Source of the DNA: Adiantum capillus-veneris
Taxonomy: Eukaryota > Streptophyta > Polypodiopsida > Polypodiales > Pteridaceae
Length of the DNA: 64,000 bases
Assembly: GCA_014529385.2 (NCBI GenBank)
Contig: CM043948.1
Location: forward strand, 82,317,760-82,381,759
Direction of reading: 5' to 3'
Each line of letters opens with the position of its first letter. Positions within the stretch are counted from its first letter, which is position 1. The position numbers and the translations under genes are program-made. The notes beneath the pieces are model-generated. The model was not told the origin of the DNA. It searched no databases and was given only the letters and a program-made list of their open reading frames with translations. Positions 56,941 through 64,000 of this stretch are shown piece after piece.

Positions 56941-58960
56941 CAAGGACATCAACATACTCTCTAGCAGCAATCTTCAAAGTTTGGCCAAATTTTGTGGACG
57001 AACATGGATCATGGATCGCGATCCATGATCCCTAGAGATCATTTTTGCGAAAAATTGATCAATGACAATGTACATCAGTGGGACGTTGCTTTGATCAAGT
57101 TTGCTTGGAAGAAAAACTGAAAAATCAAACCAAAATTGGCTGATAGGGCAAAAACAACAAAACAGATATTTCAGACACAAAATTTGGAGTTTTTTAACTT
57201 TTTGGCATCCAAATCAAAAAAGGGTGAGATTTGGCTTCTACAAGGAATAGAGAACCAGGAAAACAAAATTCATGACAAAATGCTTCTAAACATGGATCGT
57301 GATCCAGGTACCTTTTTTACATTTGGGATTGATATTTGACCAGTACATCCTTGATAACTAGTGGAACAACTTTGCCAAAAGGGACCATAGCAAAAAATTG
57401 CAAAAAAACGATAAAAACACCAAAATTTTGCTAGATAGCAAAAAACCGTAAAGCAGACACAATTTTACTTTTGGTTGGGCAAAAGTGATTCAAATTCAAA
57501 AATATTTGGGGAAGAGTGTCACCAGAACATGGACTATAAGTTGACCAATTCATGTCAAAATGAGGTCAAACATGGATCGCGATCCATGTACCTCATCATG
57601 ATCTTTTGCTAAAAATTGACAAGTGGGTAACTGATACAAGTTGAAACACATTTTCCACAATAACCATTGGCAAAAAAGTTTTCAAAAGAGAGGTGAAAAA
57701 GGCCAAAAATAGCAGATAGTCAAAAACCACCAAAACAGACTTAAAAAATCACTTTTGGTTGAAAAACTGATCCAAATTCAAAACAATTTGGATGAGCAGG
57801 CTATAAACATCATAATCTATCAGCACACCACAGATCGAGTTCAAAAGTGGTGGAACATGGACCGCGATCCATGACCCTCTGAGGAATTTTTTGACAAAAA
57901 GTTTACCAACCTCTAGCCGAGACCATTGTGAACAAAACTTCCCAAAGTAGCATTGTCAAAAAAGTTTAGAAAGTGTGTCAAACGTTTCAAAAAAAGTTCA
58001 AGGTGAAAAACCGCCGAACAGACCTAAGGATTGACTTTTGCTTGACCTAAAGTGATCCAAATCACACAAAAACCATATAGCAGGGATTTGTGGAACAAGG
58101 GGAAGCTGCGTGCCAAGTCTCTATTCAATCTGACACAAGGGTACATGGATCGCAATCCATGTTCCCCAGAGTGATACCAAACTTGAACCATAGCTAGAGC
58201 ACATTACAAGGAGTCTAGTGGTCTTTTCAAAACTGAATTTGGATATCAAAAACCAAACCAAAAGCCCAGAATTATCAAGCACGCTGAGAAAGTTCCAGAA
58301 TTGATCTAATTTTCAATCCATAGATCCATTTTTTAAAATTTTTGATGCCATAGCATCTACTATTCATGTTGATTCTAATGGTACCAAGAAAAGTCAATTT
58401 GGGCTCCAAACATGGATCGCTATCCATGACCCCATAGTGACAGCTTGACTTGAAAATTTCGAGATCAGAAGTGCATACACAAGGAACATATCCCCAAGTC
58501 CAGTTTTGAAAAAAATTGAACAAATTTGGATCAAAAGGGAGCAAAACAGGTGACAAACTGAAAACCGCATTACATACCTAGTGTTGGCAATTTGACCTAC
58601 AAAATTAAGTCCAAATTCAAAAAAAATTGAGATTTATCTGATGGACATAGTCAGGAACAAACTCCTAAGAGATCAAGTCCATATGTGGTTGAACATGGAT
58701 TGTGATCCATGTACCCCAACCTCAAAATTTGATGAAAATTGATACAGAGCTTACATATGATCTTGTCTACATACTGTCAAAATTTGGGCTAAAAATTTGA
58801 CAGGGGGTCATGGATTGCGATCCATGTACCTCAGCATAGTGGGGGTATCTGATTTAATGAGCTTGTTGACATACTTGAGTACATCTCAACTCTCAAGTTT
58901 GAGCTAAAAATACCTTTGAGAGGTCAAGATACATGCCAAAGTTCCTGTGTCCTAGTTCTG
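56941..58960. repeat. diverged tandem repeat of about 283 bp, each unit with a palindrome
   Basis: The palindrome CATGGATCGCGATCCATG or a one- to three-base variant starts at 57010, 57291, 57571, 57856, 58144, 58411, 58694 and 58809. Gaps are 281, 280, 285, 288, 267, 283 and 115 bp. At the first site the symmetry extends to 26 bp (57006-57031). Each is usually preceded by aaa or gaa and followed by gtacc or accc. Between palindromes, the words gatccaaattcaaaa and tgaaaaaccgc recur in order. The rest of the unit is much more diverged than the palindrome. Confidence 0.9.
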
Positions 58961-59263
58961 AAACTTTTTCGAGTGTTGTTTCAAGTGCAGTTCGCCAAGA
59001 TTGCTCTAACTTTTGCTACAAAACTCCAAATTGAGTCAGGTATAGCCAAGAAGAAAGCTTGCAGGCAATAGGACACATCTAGACTTTTTTCAGGTTTCCT
59101 AATTCCAAAATTTTGGGGTACCCACGACTAGTTTTCAGAAACCAAAAGAGTCACAAATTCCTAACTTTTGAGAGACCTGTCAGGGGCAAAAAGGGATAAA
59201 GTTGCACTAAGCCAAAGTGGGCTTGTTAGAGACTAGTTTGAAAGTTTTGAGTGAGCCTTAACC

Positions 59264-60240
59264 ATGACAAATCATCCACCACTAGGGTTTTTTACTCCAG
59301 TCAAAGACATGAAAAATGAAAAAAACATTGCAATGCCTTTGAAATTGAGAATCGACGGAATACCTAGGGGAGAGGCGTCCTCTGATCAACAAACCAAATG
59401 TGAGATTCATCAAAACCAACAAAGCCATGAGAGTTCTAATGGATTATGCTCATGAGGGCTTATATAGGTTCACAAACAGGGATCCATGTATCTTCTACAA
59501 GTGTGTAGAACCCAATGCTAGAGAGTTGACCACCCATAAGAACCTCTATGCATTCATGTATACATATGCCCATGGAGTGTAAGGTTTTGATTGTAGATAA
59601 GTATGGACGAGAGTACAGGCTTGTCAATCCAATTGACCTAGAAAAATATACATACAAGGATACTACGATCTCTACTTACTTTCAGCCAAAACGATGCCAG
59701 AGCACATATTAGAGAGGATTCCACCGGGATTCTCTCCAGAACAAGAGGAGAGAATGAGAGACGTCTTTCCAAAAGACTATAAAGTGGTTAGATTGGTGAA
59801 TGGACCACAATGATTAAGACCATACCAGGTGGCCCAATGTGTTAAAACAAAGTATAATGGGTCACGATATCCATATGCTCATGTCTCACTCTTCAAACAA
59901 GTTTTGAGAGATGAAAATTTTGTAGATTTCCATACTCAGTACAAGGGATTGAGTTGACATTCTTAACAGACAAGAACTACCAGCGGCTGGATGACTAGCT
60001 ATGCAACAAGAAGGTCTATGTTATGAATGTGGAGGTTACCATTGGGCACGAGGTTGTCCAAACAAAGGTCCACAAATAGAAATATTTGGATTTTGTGACG
60101 GTTGTGGGAGAGACCATCTACTCTAACACTGTGCTAGGAATCTCGATAACAAAGGGAAAGTAGCAATGAATGTTGTAGGAACAATTCCTTCTTTGAGCGG
60201 ATCTGAGGTACCCAGAATTCCTTTAAAGGTGAGTATTTGA
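59264..60240 (+). pseudogene. gag-like retroelement remnant with two zinc knuckles
   Basis: The translation is broken by stops and frame changes. Recognisable pieces are YRFTNRDPCIFYKCVEPNAR (about 59460-59520) and, near 60019-60135, CYECGGYHWARGC and CDGCGRDHLL-stop-HC, two CX2CX3HX4C knuckles, one residue shorter than the usual CX2CX4HX4C. Tandem knuckles are typical of gag-type nucleocapsid proteins. No pol motif follows within the window. Confidence 0.6.
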
Positions 60241-60513
60241 GCTCAGGATCAAGAAGCTGCCAAAAACGCAATCGTTGTTGACGAGGAACCCCCATTGCCA
60301 CCTCAAAAAGAAATCAAGAACATGTCAGTGAGAATAGGAAGAAAATCTTGAAAAGCCAAATGAAACAAAATGAAATCTAATAGGTTGAAGGAGAAAAAAA
60401 CATTAGAAACAAAACCACACGAAACCAAAGAACTACATAGACGAGAGCAAGAGAACAAGAAAAAATGCAAAGGGGCGTGAAGAGCCAAAGACTCTGACTC
60501 TAGCGGTTTAGTC

Positions 60514-60834
60514 TTGGTGGAGAAAGTGAATGAGCACTTAGACGTAATATTGCAAGCCTATGAAGCTAGGCTAAAACCCAATCAAACCCAAGAGCATAGA
60601 TGGCTTACTGTAGGGAGGCATTGTAGCAATGGCCTAATCGTAACCCACACAAAATTATCAATCCATGGATCGGAAGCCCAGCTACTACAGCTTGGAGGTA
60701 CGAGCAGCATAGGATGCATCAAAATTCAGGATTCAAGGGATCCTTCTACCCATCATAGAGAGAAGCCAAGGAAGGGGCTTCCTCTAATCAACCACACATT
60801 CCTACTTACTAATCACGTGCGCACAATCATGTGA
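60514..60834 (+). pseudogene. short open remnant with TKLSIHG motif
   Basis: The 106-codon open frame has no enzyme motif. The TKLSIHGSEAQLLQLGG stretch resembles TKLSIHGTKLTRLERRG at about 36610-36660, so both probably come from one element family. The function is unknown and I would not call it a host gene. Confidence 0.35.
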
Positions 60835-63669
60835 TAGAAATTAATTACCTCTCACATCAATCACCCTAATCACAACTCCTAATCACACAACTACACAAGC
60901 ATGCAATTAACATACCTACTTCGCATTAGTGTGGCCATTCCGGTCCATCCCCTCAATGCTACTACGTATACACACACAATAACCACACACCTTGTAGAGA
61001 GAGAGAAAGAGAAGGAAGGCATAGCCCTCACACACCATGGTCAATGGTGTGGATAGAAGAGATTTACTAAAAGAGAGATTAGAGATCTAACATCACACTA
61101 ATACAATCTCACTTCACATAATCAAAACAAAGAAGACTAATAAGAAAGAAAGTGGAATTGATTATTATAAATCAAGAGCTACATGGGCATTGAAAACCCA
61201 TGAGTCTCATGAACATCCACTCTACAAAGAAGAGAGTTCACCCATGAATGACTTCTCATTTAGCATAGGGATCTTTTATAGTTTTGGGCTTCAAGCCCTT
61301 CAACTATGGGATAAAGTTGAACCCTTTGGCCTAAACCCTATACAATTTGGAACTCCTAAATGAGCCCAAGGCCTTATACAATGTGAATAGAAAATATTTT
61401 ACACAATAGCACATCCCTATCTTGGTGCATAATCGGTGTAGTATGTGTTAGCCGTTGCTAACATTCCCTCCCTCCTAATTTGGTCCACGTCTTTGTGTGC
61501 CGCTGAAGCAGATCATGGTGACATGGTAGAAAGCATGTCCATGGAGGAATGTTGATCTGCAAAACATAAAACAAGTCATGAGTATCAAAGGCCAACAAGT
61601 ATAAATAAAAACATAAAGTGCAATGGACAATCATGCAAAGTGAATTTTTGCTTCTAAAAGATGGATCGATCATAGCCAAAAACTAAACAACATAAAGCAA
61701 AAAAAACACATAGACTATTATGAAGATTAAACATCGTTAAATTTCAGTTTTATGCATGAAACACAAGCAATCAATTAAGACCCTAGGCTAATGAAAGTTT
61801 ATAAACCTACTAGCCTTAAAACTATATGATCAATCTTAATAAAGCATCCAAGTCTATCATGTCTATGGGCTATAAAGAAGCTCCTAATCTATTAGTACAT
61901 TGTCACAGATTTTTGAAGCTCATGGAAGATTATTTTTAACATTTCATATAAAAAAGTAAAGCACATCACAAGGCTACCACCCCAAGGCAAGTCTAGCTAC
62001 AACTCTTGGCTCCTTGAACCCTCAAGAAGGTGTTCCAAGAATATACTAGCCTACCAAGGTGATGGCTAACTCCTATCAGCCCAGGGCATTGGTTTAGGGC
62101 CTTGACCAAGTGAGCCAAGGTGGTTCCCCTCGCCTACCAAGTGCCAATAAGGCGCTAGGCCTCACAAAGACATATAACATATAAATTTCATTTTCATGTG
62201 TCTAGTAGCATTTTTGCTACCCTTATTTTTTCTTCATTGTTCTTTTTTTACACTTTTTTATTTCTTCCATTATGAAATTGCTTATGGGAAATGGACTAAG
62301 GGACTAAAAGCCTAATCATATCCCAAGGTCATGCTAGAAATGAGTGGAGTATTAAGTTAATCAGTAAGAGTCTAGGACTAACAAGAAATGATCTTACATG
62401 AACATAAGGTCAAGGCCAATTACCCATTATTAGCACATATAAAACCAAATTTTAAATACAAAGTATTGAAACTTTCATGTATGCTTAGCTTTTGAAAATG
62501 AAAGGAATCATAGATTAGAAGCACATTCACTTAATCCAAGCATGCAAAGAGTGTAAAGAGAAATAAAAGAGCAAGAATTTCACCTATTCATGTTCTTTTG
62601 GGCATCCTTGAGCAAAGCACCCACTTTGGTAGAGACCCCTTGATTCCTTTTATTTACAAGCCAAGCTTTTTGAAGCTAAGTGCTAGCAAACACGAGCTCA
62701 AAAAGACATTTATTGAAAGCCAAGAAAAAAACACAAAAAAACATTATTGAAACCTGAAGCTAGGGTCTCAAATACCCAAATATGCCAAAGGGAAAAAAGT
62801 GCCTTTGTTTATGCACATGATGCTCTTTAGTAGAAAGTCTATGCATACACATCAAAAATGAGAGAGAACGTGCTTTTAAATAAGCAGATTTAGCAACTTG
62901 CATGATTCAAAGTTGGCTTAACACTAGCTCAAATGAAAAAATTGAATTTAGGCTAAACTTAGAGCTAGAATTTATAGTATTTTAATCAAATGCAATGTAT
63001 CAATAGCTCTAAATAGACAAATATTGCACTATTTTGCAATGCCATCTCCCTCGTTGGATCAATGAAAGCTCTTGCATGTCCACAACCCTTCAAAATAAGA
63101 TCAATCATTAGTGTTCTTAATTATATTCAACACAAACTCTAAAAATAAACAAGAAATGCCTATTCCAAGCATAAAATGTCCCATTCATGCATCAACTTAT
63201 CATCCACCAATGCAACTCTCATGCTTACATACATATCACAGGGAGTTTTTTTTCCCTTTAATCAATCAAATAGGGACTATCATAATGATCAACCCAAGGC
63301 AATGAAGCTCATTTATGCATGGGAATATTCCCATAATCATAGCACATATGAGATGCCTGCATGTTTGCTCTCATGTAGCAAGTATGCCACGCATATCATA
63401 AGAGGGAGAAAGAAAATGATGAAGTAAATTTTCAACTCTCCCAAGACAATCAACCCCACTTCGTGTCACATGCTAGCTCCCGTTCAAAATAAAGCTCAAC
63501 TGATAGTGATGAAAGCATTTTGCACATACATCATGTATTAAAATATATGACAGTTTCACCAATTGAGTGCAATCCCTTAAAGAAATTTCAATTTTAGTGA
63601 ATAGTGGATGCACAAATTTGTGCTTGCATGCTCTCTCAGGGGGCTCACCTCTTAGACATGTAAGTTACC
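60835..63669. other. AT-rich stretch with no supported gene
   Basis: Short frames on either strand lack motifs and starts in good context. No LTR ends, TIRs or tandem repeats were seen by eye. Confidence 0.5.
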
Positions 63670-63855
63670 ACGTGAGTTCAAATGAATGGGTTTTTTAATT
63701 GCCAAAATTTTAAAATTTTAGAAGGATTATATCAACTTAAGGGGATTTTTAATTGATTTTAAAGAAAAACCCATAAGTTTTTGAAGGAAAAGGGGTCATT
63801 TTATTACCTTAATCATGTAAATTAAGGGGTTTTTTAAAACCCTTTGAACTCACGT
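63670..63855. mobile_element. candidate MITE or foldback
   Basis: The left end acgtgagttcaaatgaatgg and the right end (ccctttgaactcacgt, ending at 63855) form an inverted repeat of about 14 bp plus the inner gggttttttaa / ttttttaaaaccc match. Size is 186 bp and the interior is AT-rich. No certain target duplication is visible, so the superfamily is unassigned. Confidence 0.5.
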
Positions 63856-64000
63856 TATATGAATAGTTTCTTAAAGGTACACCCCCCGAGCATGCTCTTC
63901 TACTGCAACTCTAGCACAAACAACAAAGAGTATCATCACAAAAGGAGATTTTCAATGTTGAAATCCCTCACAAATGGTCATTCATGCATAATTGTAGAAC

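Overview
This window looks like a repeat-rich nuclear region of a land plant with a large genome. The evidence is long introns with GT..AG borders, a CACTA DNA transposon, Ty1/copia and Ty3/gypsy LTR elements, a candidate MITE and a hierarchical tandem repeat. The species cannot be fixed from the sequence. A fern, lycophyte or gymnosperm would fit, but that is inference. I found no bacterial operons, CRISPR arrays, rRNA or recognisable tRNA genes.

The left half (about 0.27-32 kb) is dominated by one repeat family with the 20-nt core TTGGACAAGTGGTGGACCTT. It has three tiers: sub-units of about 50 bp, monomers of 425 or 442 bp, and an alternating dimer of about 867 bp present in seven near-identical copies plus one extra monomer (5.5-12.0 kb). 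The core runs forward up to about 24.2 kb and mostly reversed from about 24.65 to 31.8 kb. Embedded in these arrays are plus-strand coding exons: a two-exon ParB-like (DGQH) plus degenerate DNA-methyltransferase-like block (16.0-18.7 kb), a SET-domain exon (21.3-21.8 kb), an FCP1/NIF-phosphatase-like exon (22.5-23.7 kb) and a second, diverged one (28.8-29.55 kb). The acceptors of the SET and FCP1-like exons are all phase 1, matching the phase-1 donor at 18670/18671. The SET exon, the two FCP1-like exons and the methyltransferase block could therefore form one locus with alternative 3' terminal exons. The methyltransferase block has frameshifts, so it is a pseudogene or has been hit by assembly errors. 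This locus is the strongest candidate for something undescribed.

From 32 to 40.4 kb the sequence is decayed retrotransposon: a Ty3/gypsy integrase fragment, gag-like ORFs, and a minus-strand copia reverse-transcriptase/RNase H remnant.

40,485-56,507 is a complete CACTA element with matching CACTACAAGAGGT ends, a TGT target duplication, subterminal GCGTCGCTATA-type repeats, and minus-strand TNP2-like and Transposase_24 (TNPA-like) genes. It carries a second-level insertion, an LTR element at 44,382-54,382 with CATGG duplications that holds a gypsy-type protease but no polymerase. That element carries a third-level insertion, a copia-type element at 46,656-50,601 with CCATC duplications that has gag and protease but only a scrap of the RT/RNase H region. 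The nesting order is therefore exact to the base.

From 56.5 to 60.8 kb lies a diverged gypsy-like remnant. It includes a tandem repeat of about 283 bp in which every unit carries a palindrome related to CATGGATCGCGATCCATG, followed by gag-like zinc-knuckle sequence. The last 3 kb is AT-rich with no gene that I can support, apart from a candidate MITE at 63.67-63.86 kb.
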